A DNA stretch of 64,000 nucleotides from Pseudomonadota bacterium. Lineage in GTDB: Bacteria; Pseudomonadota; Gammaproteobacteria; Burkholderiales; SG8-39. The translations under genes and the position numbers were made by a program. The DNA lies in assembly GCA_947455195.1 (NCBI GenBank), contig CANGMI010000001.1, positions 558,001 through 622,000 on the forward strand, written 5' to 3'. Shown here in pieces: positions 8,253-16,866 of this stretch (positions are counted from its first letter, which is position 1; the number at the start of each line of letters is the position of its first letter). The notes beneath the pieces were generated by a model, which had not been told where the DNA came from, did not search any database, and saw only the letters and a program-made list of their open reading frames with translations.

Positions 8253-9377
8253 TCAGTCCACCTTGAGCCCGATGGTGCGGGCGAGCCGGCCAAACCGCTC
8301 CAGATCGGCGGCGAGAATCGCGGCGGCTTCACGCGGTGTACTGATGCCGGGGGCAAACCCCTGCGCGAGCAGTTTCTCCTGCACGGCCTTGCGCGACAGC
8401 CCCTGCAGCACCGCCGCATGGATGCGTTCGGCAATCGGCAAGGGCGTCTGGGCAGGTGCCATCAGCCCGAACCACTGGTCGACCTCGTAACCGGGCAAGC
8501 CCTGCTCGGCAATCGTGGGAATCTCGGGGGCCACGGCGATGCGGGTGCGACTGGTGACCCCGAGCACGCGCAAGCGACCCTGCTGGGCGTGCGGCAGGAT
8601 GTTGGCTGCCGTGTTGATCGCCACCGGCGCCACCCCGGCCAGCACATCGGTGAGGGCCGGCGCACACCCCTTGTAGGGCACATGGGCCATGTCGGTGCCG
8701 GTCATCATCTTGAACATCTCGCCAGCCAGTTGCTGGGGTGAGCCGTTGCCACACGAGGTATAGGCCAGCGTGCCCGGGCGGCTCTTGAGCAGCGCGACGA
8801 ACTCGGCGACATTTCGCGCCGACATCGTCGGCGTCATCGCGATCATGAGTGGCGTGGTCGCCACGAGCGTCACCGGCAGGAAGTCACGCGCGGTGTCGAA
8901 GGGCAGGCCTTGCAGCACCACCGCATTGATCGCAAACGAACTCGTCACCATCAGCAGGGTGAGCCCGTCCGGTGCACTGCGAGCCACCGCCTCGCTGGCG
9001 ATCGAACCGTTGCCGCCCGGGCGGTTTTCCACCAGCACCGGCTGCCCCAGCAAGGGCGATATCTCCTGGGCAATGAGCCGCGCCAGGATGTCAGTACCGC
9101 CGCCCGGCGGAAAGGTGACGAGAATGCGCACGGGTCGCTGCGGCCAGGACGCCGTGCCTTGCGCGAAAGCGCCCTGCCCGCGTGCGGTGTCGAGCCCCAT
9201 GTCGAGTCCCAGGGCAAGCGCCACCCCGAGGACCACGCCAAGCCTGCTGCACGGCTGCCGCACGGCAAGAACAGGGCCCCCCCCGGCTCGCCGAACGACG
9301 CGAGCCCAGCCGAGACAGTCGGTGAGGAAGGCGTGCGCGGCTCGCCGCGCCAGCGCCAGGTTGCGTGCCGGCCTCAT
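8253..9377 (-). CDS. Bug-family (TctC) periplasmic solute receptor
   Basis: 374-residue receptor of the tripartite tricarboxylate transporter / Bug family, abundant in Burkholderiales. Visible landmarks: WPQRPVRILVTFPPGGGTDI, VLVENRPGGNGSIASEAVA, LAYTSCGNGSPQQLAGEMF, HVPYKGCAPALTDVLAG and IPTIAEQGLPGYEV. ATG at 9377 overlaps the stop of the upstream molybdenum hydroxylase gene (ATGA), but it leaves a long leader before the hydrophobic signal segment, so an internal GTG near residue 39 could be the true start. No TctA/TctB membrane genes are adjacent, which is normal for this family. The ligand is unknown. Confidence 0.9.
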   Translation of the reverse strand: MRPARNLALARRAAHAFLTDCLGWARVVRRAGGGPVLAVRQPCSRLGVVLGVALALGLDMGLDTARGQGAFAQGTASWPQRPVRILVTFPPGGGTDILARLIAQEISPLLGQPVLVENRPGGNGSIASEAVARSAPDGLTLLMVTSSFAINAVVLQGLPFDTARDFLPVTLVATTPLMIAMTPTMSARNVAEFVALLKSRPGTLAYTSCGNGSPQQLAGEMFKMMTGTDMAHVPYKGCAPALTDVLAGVAPVAINTAANILPHAQQGRLRVLGVTSRTRIAVAPEIPTIAEQGLPGYEVDQWFGLMAPAQTPLPIAERIHAAVLQGLSRKAVQEKLLAQGFAPGISTPREAAAILAADLERFGRLARTIGLKVD

Positions 9378-11794
9378 GGGCGGGCCGCCTGCAGTGCCCG
9401 CCAGATCTTCTGCGCCGTGAACGGCATCGTGAGGTCGGTGACACCCTGCGGCCCGAGCGCATCGAGGAGCGCGCTGGCGAGGGCGGCCGGCGCGCCAATC
9501 GTGCCCGACTCGCCGCAGCCCTTGGCTCCGAGCGGGTTGTGGGTGCAGGGTCGGCTCTCGTCGGTTTCGCTCGAAATCGAGGGCAATCCGTCAGCGCGCG
9601 GCATCGTGTAGTCCATGAACGAGGCGGTGTAGAGTTGCCCCGATTCCGGATCGTATTCGGTGCCCTCCCACAACCCCTGCCCGACCCCCTGGGCGATGGC
9701 GCCATGCACCTGCCCCTCGACGATCATCGGGTTGATCACCGTACCGATGTCATCGACCGCCGCATAACGGTCCAGGTACACCACGCCTGTGTCCGGATCG
9801 ATCTCGACCTCGCAGGCCTGTGCCCCATTGGACCACGTGAGATTCACCGGGTCGTAGAAGGCCTGCTCGTGTAGCACCGGTTCCATGCCCGGGGGCAGGC
9901 GATGCGCGTAGGCCGCAGCCCGTGCGACATCGGGAAAACCGATGCTGCGATCGGTACCGGTCACCCTGAACTGGCCACGCCCCGCCACGATCTCGTGCTC
10001 GACATCGGCTTCAGCCGCCTCGAGCAGATGCGCGGCCAGCCGCCGGGCCTTGGCCACGATGCGCTCGCAGGCCGTGACGATGGCCGAGCCGCCAATCGCC
10101 ATCGAACGCGAGCCAAAGGTACCGGTGCCATAAGGCACCCGACCCGTGTCACCCTCGACGATCTCGATCTGCGCGATCGGGACGCCGATGCGGTGCGCGA
10201 CCAGTTGCGCGAAACTCGTGGCATGCCCCTGGCCATGGTTCTGGGTGCCGCAGCAGACCACGAGGCTGCCATCGGCCGCGACCCGGATCTCGGCCGACTC
10301 GAAGAATCCGGCCCGTGCGCCAAAGAGCCCGGCGTATTTCGACGGGGCGACCCCCGAGCTCTCGACGAAATAGCTGATGCCAAACCCACGCAATCGACCC
10401 TGGGCCGCACTGCGCGCACGCCGCTCGGCGAAACCGGCATGATCGGCCAGTTCGAGCACACGATCGAAGAGTCGCCCGAAGTCACCGGTGTCATAGGTCG
10501 GACCGACCGCAGTGGTGTAGGGCATCTGTTCGGCGGTGATGAAGTTGCGTCGACGCAGGGCCATTCGATCGAAGCCGAGCGTGGCCGCCGCCTTTTCGAC
10601 CAGTCGCTCGAGTACGTAGCAGGCCTCGGGGCGTCCGGCGCCGCGGTAGGCGTCGGTAGGTACGGTGTGGGTAAAGAGGGTTCGTACCTCGACATCGATC
10701 TGGGGAATGCGATACGGGCCCGAGAGCACCCCGGTATAGACCGACGTGGGGACGGCAGCGCCTACCGTGGACACCCAGGCCCCGAGTGCAGCCAGCGTAC
10801 GCACCCGCATCGCGAGAAAGTGGCCTTCGGCATCGAGCGCCAGCTCGGCATGGGTGCGGTGATCGCGCGCCTGGTAATCGCTCATGAACGCCTCGGCGCG
10901 CGTCGATACCCAGCGCAGCGGTCGCCCGAGGCGCCGCGCGGCCCAGGCGAGCACCGTCTCTTCGGGGTAATGCTTGCCCTTGGTACCGAAGCCGCCGCCG
11001 ACATCGGGCGCGATGACCCGGATGGCGTTCTCGGGCAGCGCCAGCTGCTCGGAGACGAGTTTCCGGATGTGATGCGGTACCTGGGTCGTCGAATAGATGA
11101 CCACTTCGTGCCCGCTCGCCCCCCCGTCTGCAGCGGGTACGGCCACGACCGCGCGCGGTTCCATCGCAGCGCAGGCCAGGCGCTGATTCACCAGGTCGAT
11201 GCTCACCCGGTGCGTGGCCGACGCAAACGCGGCGTCGACCGCGGCCACCGAGCCGCGCGCGAATCGCAGCGACAGATTGCCCGGCGCCTGCGGATGCACC
11301 TGGGGCGCCCCTGGCAAGGCAGCCGCGGCCACATCAACCACGGCCGGCAAGGGAGTCCACTCGACCTCGAGTGCCTCGGCGGCGTCGAGAGCCTCCTCCC
11401 GCGTGCTGGCAACGACGATGGCGACTGCCTCACCGACATGACGCACCAGCCCCTGGGCGAGGGAGGGGCGCGGGGGCTCCACCATCACCGAACCCTCGGC
11501 ACCCGGAATATTCCAGAGGGACCGCATCGGGCCGACCTGATCGGCCACCAGATCGGCACCGGCGAGCACCGACACCACGCCCGGCATCGCCAGAACGCGC
11601 TGGCTCGCTGCTGGCGCGATCGGTGCAAATTGCGCATGCGCATGCGGCGAACGCACGAACGCGACATGCAACGCACCCTCGAAGCGCAGGTCGGCCACGT
11701 AGCGTCCGCGCCCGGTGAGAAAGCGCTGATCCTCGCGCCGGCGCACCGGTGCGCCGATGCCCTCGAAGCCGGGTATCGCCACGGGCGCGTTCAT
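9374..11794 (-). CDS. Molybdenum hydroxylase large subunit (CoxL/XdhB-like), orphan
   Basis: 806-residue molybdopterin-binding subunit of the xanthine oxidase family. In order: an N-terminal a/b hammerhead domain (RFLTGRGRYVADL, FVRSPHAHA), the molybdenum-binding core with DVGGGFGTKG and AYRGAGRPEA, GTQNHGQGHATSFAQL, and the catalytic glutamate loop GAKGCGESGTIGAPA. The loop AYRGAGR rather than AYxCSFR places it with 'form II' CO-dehydrogenase-like or other aldehyde/heterocycle hydroxylases, not with true CO dehydrogenase. ATG at 11794 overlaps the ABC-F stop (ATGA). The FAD and [2Fe-2S] subunits normally needed for electron transfer are absent from the window. Confidence 0.9.
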   Translation of the reverse strand: MNAPVAIPGFEGIGAPVRRREDQRFLTGRGRYVADLRFEGALHVAFVRSPHAHAQFAPIAPAASQRVLAMPGVVSVLAGADLVADQVGPMRSLWNIPGAEGSVMVEPPRPSLAQGLVRHVGEAVAIVVASTREEALDAAEALEVEWTPLPAVVDVAAAALPGAPQVHPQAPGNLSLRFARGSVAAVDAAFASATHRVSIDLVNQRLACAAMEPRAVVAVPAADGGASGHEVVIYSTTQVPHHIRKLVSEQLALPENAIRVIAPDVGGGFGTKGKHYPEETVLAWAARRLGRPLRWVSTRAEAFMSDYQARDHRTHAELALDAEGHFLAMRVRTLAALGAWVSTVGAAVPTSVYTGVLSGPYRIPQIDVEVRTLFTHTVPTDAYRGAGRPEACYVLERLVEKAAATLGFDRMALRRRNFITAEQMPYTTAVGPTYDTGDFGRLFDRVLELADHAGFAERRARSAAQGRLRGFGISYFVESSGVAPSKYAGLFGARAGFFESAEIRVAADGSLVVCCGTQNHGQGHATSFAQLVAHRIGVPIAQIEIVEGDTGRVPYGTGTFGSRSMAIGGSAIVTACERIVAKARRLAAHLLEAAEADVEHEIVAGRGQFRVTGTDRSIGFPDVARAAAYAHRLPPGMEPVLHEQAFYDPVNLTWSNGAQACEVEIDPDTGVVYLDRYAAVDDIGTVINPMIVEGQVHGAIAQGVGQGLWEGTEYDPESGQLYTASFMDYTMPRADGLPSISSETDESRPCTHNPLGAKGCGESGTIGAPAALASALLDALGPQGVTDLTMPFTAQKIWRALQAARP

Positions 11795-13788
11795 GACAAC
11801 ACCTTCAGGCGCGCCTCGAGCGCCTCCCAACGTGCCAGGGCCTGCATGAGTTCCTCCTCGATATGCTGATGACGTTCGCCCAGCTCGGCAGCCCGTCGCG
11901 AATCCGACCGAAACACCGCGCCATCGGCCAGTTCGGCCGCAATCGACGACTGCTCGGCTTCCAGTGCCTCGATCAGGGCAGGTAATCGATCAAGCTCCTG
12001 CTGCTCACGATAGCTCAGCTTGGGGCGTGATGATGCGACAGGTACGCTGACCCGTGGCGCGCTGACCGGGGGCGCGCTGACCGGCGCTGCGGCTACCGAT
12101 GCCGATGCCGTGCCGGAACGCGCCGACGCAGCGGCTCCGCCGGCGCCCGAGACGACGGCATCACCAGTGGCCAGTGCGGTGCGTTCGCGGGCATCGAGAT
12201 AATCCTGATAGCCACCTGCATACTCCCGCCACACGCCGTTACCTTCGGCCGCGATCGTCTGCGTGACCACGTTGTCGAGAAACGTGCGGTCATGGCTCAC
12301 GAGAAAGAGCGTGCCCGTGTAGGCACCAAGCAGTTCCTCGAGCAGTTCGAGGGTGTCGATGTCCAGATCATTGGTCGGCTCGTCGAGCACCAGCACATTG
12401 GCGGGGCGGGCGAAAAGCCGCGCGAGCAGCAGCCGATTGCGCTCCCCCCCGGAGAGCGTGCGTACCGGGGAGCGGGCCCGCTCGGGGGCGAAGAGAAAGT
12501 CTCCCAGGTAGCTCATCACATGGGTGCGACGGCCGCCGATCTCGACCCACTCGGAGCCTGGGCTGATGGTGTCGGCGAGCGTGGCCTCGTCATCGAGCTG
12601 CTCGCGCATCTGGTCGAAGTAGGCCACCTCGATCTGGGTACCGCGCCGCACCGTGCCGGCATCGGGCTCGAGCGTACCGAGGATGAGCCGCAGCAGGGTG
12701 GTCTTGCCCGCCCCGTTGGGGCCGATGAGCCCGACCTTGTCACCGCGTGCGATGCGCGCGGTGAAGTCGTGCACGATCGGGCGCCCAGCGAACGACTTGC
12801 TGACGCCGGTGAGTTCCGCCACGAGGCGCCCCGACCGGTCGCCGGTGGCCAGACTCATCTGCACGCTGCCGGCGAGCGAGCGACGCTGCGAGCGCTCGAT
12901 GCGCAAGGCTTCGAGCCGCCGTACCCGACCCTCATTGCGCGTGCGCCGCGCCTCGACCCCCTTTCGGATCCACACCTCCTCCTGGGCCAGCAGCTTGTCG
13001 AAGCGCCGGTCGGCGGCCTGTTCGGCGGCGAGCTCAGCCTCCTTGCGCTCGCGATACTCGCGATAACTGCCCGGATAACTGCGCAGCACGCCACGATCGA
13101 GTTCGACGATGCGATTGGCAACGGCATCGAGAAAGCTGCGGTCGTGGGTAATGACCACCACCGCGCCACGCCAGCTCGCGATGAGCTCTTCGAGCCAGGC
13201 AATCGAACCCAGATCGAGGTGATTGGTGGGCTCATCGAGGAGCAGCAGATCGGGCTCGATCACCAGAGCCCGCGCAATGGCGACGCGTTTGCGCATGCCA
13301 CCCGAGAGCGTGTCGACCACCGCCACCGGCGAAAGCCCGAGACGGTCCAGCACCTGCTCGACCCGAAGGCGCGACTGCCACGCACCCGAGCGTTCGAGTT
13401 CGGACTGCAGCTCGGCGTATTCGCGCAGCAGCGCATCGGCGGTAGCTGCGTCGTGGGAGCCTGCCAGTGCGTCGGTCAACTGCTCGAAACGGGCCAGCGA
13501 ACGCGCCTGCCCCCCGAGGCCGCTTGCAACCGCCTCGAACACCGTGGCACCGGCCTCGAAGACTGGCTCCTGCGGCACACTGGCCACACGCAGCCCGCCT
13601 TGCAGGGTCACCCGGCCGTCATCGAGTGCCGTCTCGCCAGCCAGCACCCGCAGCAAGGACGACTTCCCGGTACCGTTGCGACCGACCAGACCGATGTGCT
13701 CACCCGTCTCGATCGACAGTTCAGCGGCGTCGAGCAGCGGATGGTGCCCGTAGGCGAGGTGGGCATTGCCCAGGGTGATCAGTGACAT
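11791..13788 (-). CDS. uup: ABC-F family ATPase, Uup-like
   Basis: 665-residue soluble protein with two ABC domains and no membrane segment. Domain 1: Walker A GRNGTGKSS, signature LSGGMRKR, Walker B LLLLDEPTNHLD; domain 2: GPNGAGKTT, LSGGERNR, LVLDEPTNDLDI. A linker of Ala/Pro/Ser/Val repeats precedes a C-terminal coiled-coil (about the last 80 residues) typical of Uup, a ribosome- or DNA-structure-associated ATPase. ATG at 13788 fits the family start, though no clear ribosome-binding site is present; the upstream open frame is not domain-like. It heads a coupled chain with the molybdenum hydroxylase and the Bug gene. Confidence 0.9.
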   Translation of the reverse strand: MSLITLGNAHLAYGHHPLLDAAELSIETGEHIGLVGRNGTGKSSLLRVLAGETALDDGRVTLQGGLRVASVPQEPVFEAGATVFEAVASGLGGQARSLARFEQLTDALAGSHDAATADALLREYAELQSELERSGAWQSRLRVEQVLDRLGLSPVAVVDTLSGGMRKRVAIARALVIEPDLLLLDEPTNHLDLGSIAWLEELIASWRGAVVVITHDRSFLDAVANRIVELDRGVLRSYPGSYREYRERKEAELAAEQAADRRFDKLLAQEEVWIRKGVEARRTRNEGRVRRLEALRIERSQRRSLAGSVQMSLATGDRSGRLVAELTGVSKSFAGRPIVHDFTARIARGDKVGLIGPNGAGKTTLLRLILGTLEPDAGTVRRGTQIEVAYFDQMREQLDDEATLADTISPGSEWVEIGGRRTHVMSYLGDFLFAPERARSPVRTLSGGERNRLLLARLFARPANVLVLDEPTNDLDIDTLELLEELLGAYTGTLFLVSHDRTFLDNVVTQTIAAEGNGVWREYAGGYQDYLDARERTALATGDAVVSGAGGAAASARSGTASASVAAAPVSAPPVSAPRVSVPVASSRPKLSYREQQELDRLPALIEALEAEQSSIAAELADGAVFRSDSRRAAELGERHQHIEEELMQALARWEALEARLKVLS
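12041..12085 (+). repeat. Three 15-base tandem repeats in the uup linker
   Basis: Units GGTACGCTGACCCGT, GGCGCGCTGACCGGG and GGCGCGCTGACCGGC lie head to tail and encode the Pro/Val/Ser-rich linker between the second ATPase domain and the C-terminal coiled coil of the ABC-F protein. Such in-frame repeats can change copy number without breaking the frame. Confidence 0.7.
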
Positions 13789-13943
13789 GAGGGGGCCGGC
13801 CGGTGAATCGAAACAAGGGTTTGGAGATGCCCGGCCGTGAGCGGCGCGGGAAGGCAGAGCCCGGCGCGAAAGGCCGGGGTGCGCGGCTCGATGATAGCCT
13901 GAGCGCGCGGCGCCCCCCGCTGCCCACACCCCTCGCGGGCCGA

Positions 13944-13949
13944 TATACT
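13944..13949 (+). promoter_or_regulatory. -10 box (TATACT) upstream of the ThDP enzyme gene
   Basis: TATACT lies 36 bases before the ATG at 13985 in the 196-base divergent gap between uup and the ThDP enzyme. No good -35 hexamer is seen at 16-18 bases upstream. A weak ribosome-binding site (CCGGAG) precedes the ATG. Confidence 0.4.
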
Positions 13950-13984
13950 CCGCGCTCAACGCCCAAGGCAACACCGGAGACAGC

Positions 13985-15721
13985 ATGGACCCCCGCCCCG
14001 AAGACACCCTGCACACCACCTCGCACTACTTCCTCGAAGGGTTGAACGAGATCGGGGTCGACTATCTCTTCTGCAACTTCGGCACCGACCATGCGCCCCT
14101 CATCGAGGAGATGGCCCGCTGGAAGCGTGAAGGGCGTGCCTTCCCGCCCACCATCCTTTGCCCGCACGAGAACACTGCGATGCACATGGCAGCGGGCTAC
14201 GCCGCCATCACCGGCCGCGGCCAGGCGGTGATCGTGCACGTGGATGCGGGCACGGCCAACTGCGTGCTGGGGGCCCACAACATCCGCCGCTCGCGCACGC
14301 CTCTCCTTCTCATGGCCGGAAAGGCGCCCTTCACCGCACACGGTGAGCTCGAAGGCTCACGTGACAACTACGTGCACTTCGTGCAGGAGCCCTTTGACCA
14401 GGCAAGCCTGGTGCGTCCGTACGTGAAATGGGAGTGGACGCTGCCCTCGGGCGTCATCACCAAGGAAGTGCTGCGCCGCGCCCACACGGTATCGCACAGC
14501 GACCCCAAGGGTCCGATCTACCTGATGCTGCCGCGCGAAACCCTCGCTGAAACCTGGGCCGAGAGCGCGGTGCACGCCTACCCGGCCGAGCGCTATGGGC
14601 GTGCCTCGAGCGGCATGGCCGACCCGGCGGCCATCGACCAGCTGGCCGACCGGCTGCTGGCCGCCGAGCGCCCGACGATGTACACGGCTTACGCGGGTCG
14701 CAACCATGCGGCGCCGGCGATCATCGACGCACTCGCCACCTTCCTCGGCATGGGTGTGGTCGATTCGAGCCCGATTCACCTCAACCTGCCGCACGACTCG
14801 CCGAATTTCCTGGGTTCGACCCCGGCCGACCACGTGCCCGACACCGACGTGGGCCTGCTGGTGGATGTCGACGTGCCGTGGATCCCGAAACTCACGCGTG
14901 AGAACTCGGCCACCTGGTGGGCCCATGTCGACATCGATGTCGTGAAGCAGGACTTCCCGATGTGGGGTTTTGCCACCAACCTGCGGGTGCAGGGCGACAG
15001 CACGCTGATCCTCGGTCAGATCCTCGCCGCGGTGCAGGCGCGCGCCACACCGGCTGACCTCGAGCGGGCCGCCGCGCGACGCGCTGCCGTCACCGCGCGC
15101 AGTCAGGCGCGCCGCGAGCGCCTCGCGGCTGCCGCAGCGCAGCCGGGCACCCCCGGCAACATCAACCCGGCCTGGATCTGTGCCCAGATCGCGACCCGAC
15201 TCGCCCCCGAGGACATCATCGTGAACGAGGCGGTGCGCAACGCGCCCAACGTACTCAACCATGTACCCCGCACGGTACCGGGCACCTACATCGGCTTTGC
15301 CGGTGGCGGCCTCGGTGGTGCCGCTGGCCTTGCACTCGGCGCCAAGCTCGCGGCACCCTCGGCGCAGGTCGTGCAGTTCATCGGCGACGGGGGCTTCTAC
15401 TTCAACAACCCATCGTCGACCTACGCGGTGGCTCGCCAGTACAAGCTGCCGATCTTCACGGTGGTGTTCGACAACGGCGGTTGGTCAGCCGTCAAGGAGG
15501 CCACGCTGCGCATGTACGCCGAAGGCGAGGCCGCGGACACCCGCGAGTTCCAGGCCCATCTGGCCCCCGACGTGCAGTACGCCGATGTGGTGCGGTCGGC
15601 CGGTGGCCATGGCGAGACCATCGCCGACCCGGCGGCACTGCCCGATGCCATCGATCGCTGTCTTGCGTCCCTGCGCGAGGGACGTGCGGCATTGCTGCAT
15701 GTGAAGGTTCCGCGCATCTGA
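13985..15721 (+). CDS. Thiamine diphosphate-dependent enzyme, acetolactate synthase-like
   Basis: 578-residue enzyme with the three-domain ThDP fold shared by acetolactate synthases, benzoylformate decarboxylases and other 2-oxo-acid decarboxylases. The N-terminal domain has the ThDP-activating glutamate in CPHENTAMHMAAGYA; the central domain is about residues 205-340; the C-terminal domain has the metal/pyrophosphate motif GDGGFYFNNPSSTY ending in VVFDNGGW. Specificity cannot be read from these motifs. It is 52 bases upstream of a TRAP receptor gene whose relatives bind 2-oxo acids, so decarboxylation or ligation of an imported 2-oxo acid is a reasonable guess. No small regulatory subunit of acetolactate synthase accompanies it, arguing against a biosynthetic role. 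Confidence 0.85.
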   Translation: MDPRPEDTLHTTSHYFLEGLNEIGVDYLFCNFGTDHAPLIEEMARWKREGRAFPPTILCPHENTAMHMAAGYAAITGRGQAVIVHVDAGTANCVLGAHNIRRSRTPLLLMAGKAPFTAHGELEGSRDNYVHFVQEPFDQASLVRPYVKWEWTLPSGVITKEVLRRAHTVSHSDPKGPIYLMLPRETLAETWAESAVHAYPAERYGRASSGMADPAAIDQLADRLLAAERPTMYTAYAGRNHAAPAIIDALATFLGMGVVDSSPIHLNLPHDSPNFLGSTPADHVPDTDVGLLVDVDVPWIPKLTRENSATWWAHVDIDVVKQDFPMWGFATNLRVQGDSTLILGQILAAVQARATPADLERAAARRAAVTARSQARRERLAAAAAQPGTPGNINPAWICAQIATRLAPEDIIVNEAVRNAPNVLNHVPRTVPGTYIGFAGGGLGGAAGLALGAKLAAPSAQVVQFIGDGGFYFNNPSSTYAVARQYKLPIFTVVFDNGGWSAVKEATLRMYAEGEAADTREFQAHLAPDVQYADVVRSAGGHGETIADPAALPDAIDRCLASLREGRAALLHVKVPRI

Positions 15722-15773
15722 GCACCCCGGGCGGTCGTCGAGGCCGCATCGTTCAATCTAGTGGAGATACCCG

Positions 15774-16856
15774 ATGTCACGACGTCAATTCCTGCAGCGT
15801 TCGGCAATCGCCGGCGCCGGCGCGCTGGCAGTACCGGCCGCCATCGCACAGAGCGGCCCGCAGATCCGCTGGCGCATGACCAGCAGCTTTCCGAAGACGC
15901 TCGACACGCTCTTCGGGGCCGGCGAACTGATCGCGAAGCGCGTCGCGGCGGCCACCGGCGGACGCTTCGAGATTCGCACCTTCGCACCCGGTGAAATCGT
16001 GCCGGCGCTGCAGGTGGTCGACGCCGTCCAGAACGACACGGTCGAGATGGGCTACACCGCCGGCTACTATTACGTGGGCAAGGATCCGACGTTTGCCTTC
16101 GATACCGCGATGCCCTTCGGCCTCAATACCCGTCAGACCAATGCCTGGATGATGCAAGGCGGTGGCGACAAGCTGATGGAAGAGTTCTTCCGCCAGTACA
16201 ACATCAAGGCCATTGCGGCCGGCAACACCACCGCACAGATGGGCGGGTGGTACCGCCGCGAGTTCAATACCGTGAAAGACCTGCAGGGCATGAAGTTCCG
16301 CATCGCCGGCTTTGCCGGGCAGGTGCTGGCACGCCTGGGCGTCGTGCCGCAGCAGATTCCGGCCGGCGACATCTATTCATCGCTCGAGAAGGGCACGATC
16401 GATGCAGCCGAATGGGTAGGTCCGCATGATGACGAGAAGCTCGGCCTCGCCAAGGTGGCCAAGTACTACTACGCCCCGGCATTCTGGGAAGGCAGTGCGC
16501 AACTGTCCCTCTACATCAACCAGAAACAGTGGGACTCCTTGCCCCCCGAGTACAAGGCGATCCTCGAGGCAGCCTGTGCCGAGGCCGTGCTCTGGACCAC
16601 GGCGCGTTACGACGCGCTGAATCCGGCGGCGCTCAAGCGCATGGTGGCGGCCGGTGCGCAACTGCGCCGCTTCCCGCGCGTGGTGATGGAAGCAGCGTAC
16701 AAGGAAGCGCAAGCCCTGTACGCCGAAACCGCCGCCAAGAACGAGAACTTCCGCAAGGTGTACGAATCGTGGAACAAGTTCCGCATCGAGCAGGTGCAGT
16801 GGCACCAGGTGGCGGAAATGCCGTTCGACAACTTCATGGCGTCGATCAAGGGCTGA
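15774..16856 (+). CDS. dctP: TRAP transporter solute receptor (DctP family, TakP-like)
   Basis: 360-residue periplasmic receptor. The N-terminus SRRQFLQRSAIAGAGALAV has a twin-arginine motif followed by a hydrophobic stretch and an AIAQ cleavage site, so Tat export is likely. The mature domain has MTSSFPKTLDTLFGAGE, GNTTAQMGGWYRREF, VVPQQIPAGDIYSSLEKG and EWVGPHDDEKLGL, features I associate with the TakP/SmoM subgroup that binds 2-oxo acids as metal complexes. It directly follows the ThDP enzyme on the plus strand, but the matching membrane genes dctM and dctQ lie on the opposite strand and converge on it with only 10 bases between stop codons. Confidence 0.92.
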   Translation: MSRRQFLQRSAIAGAGALAVPAAIAQSGPQIRWRMTSSFPKTLDTLFGAGELIAKRVAAATGGRFEIRTFAPGEIVPALQVVDAVQNDTVEMGYTAGYYYVGKDPTFAFDTAMPFGLNTRQTNAWMMQGGGDKLMEEFFRQYNIKAIAAGNTTAQMGGWYRREFNTVKDLQGMKFRIAGFAGQVLARLGVVPQQIPAGDIYSSLEKGTIDAAEWVGPHDDEKLGLAKVAKYYYAPAFWEGSAQLSLYINQKQWDSLPPEYKAILEAACAEAVLWTTARYDALNPAALKRMVAAGAQLRRFPRVVMEAAYKEAQALYAETAAKNENFRKVYESWNKFRIEQVQWHQVAEMPFDNFMASIKG

Positions 16857-16866
16857 TGCCGGCGCG

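Noticed and set aside
9374-11794. Carbon monoxide dehydrogenase (true CoxL)
   Set aside because: The active-site loop reads AYRGAGR, not the AYxCSFR of CO dehydrogenases, and coxM/coxS are missing.
9902-11869. Long plus-strand open frame (655 codons) opposite the molybdenum hydroxylase
   Set aside because: Composition follows the third-position GC bias of the true minus-strand gene; no recognisable domain, very rich in Arg/Gly/His. A shadow frame.
13985-15721. Biosynthetic acetolactate synthase (IlvB)
   Set aside because: No ilvH/ilvN or ilvC neighbour, and the gene is tied to a TRAP receptor; only the fold is shared.
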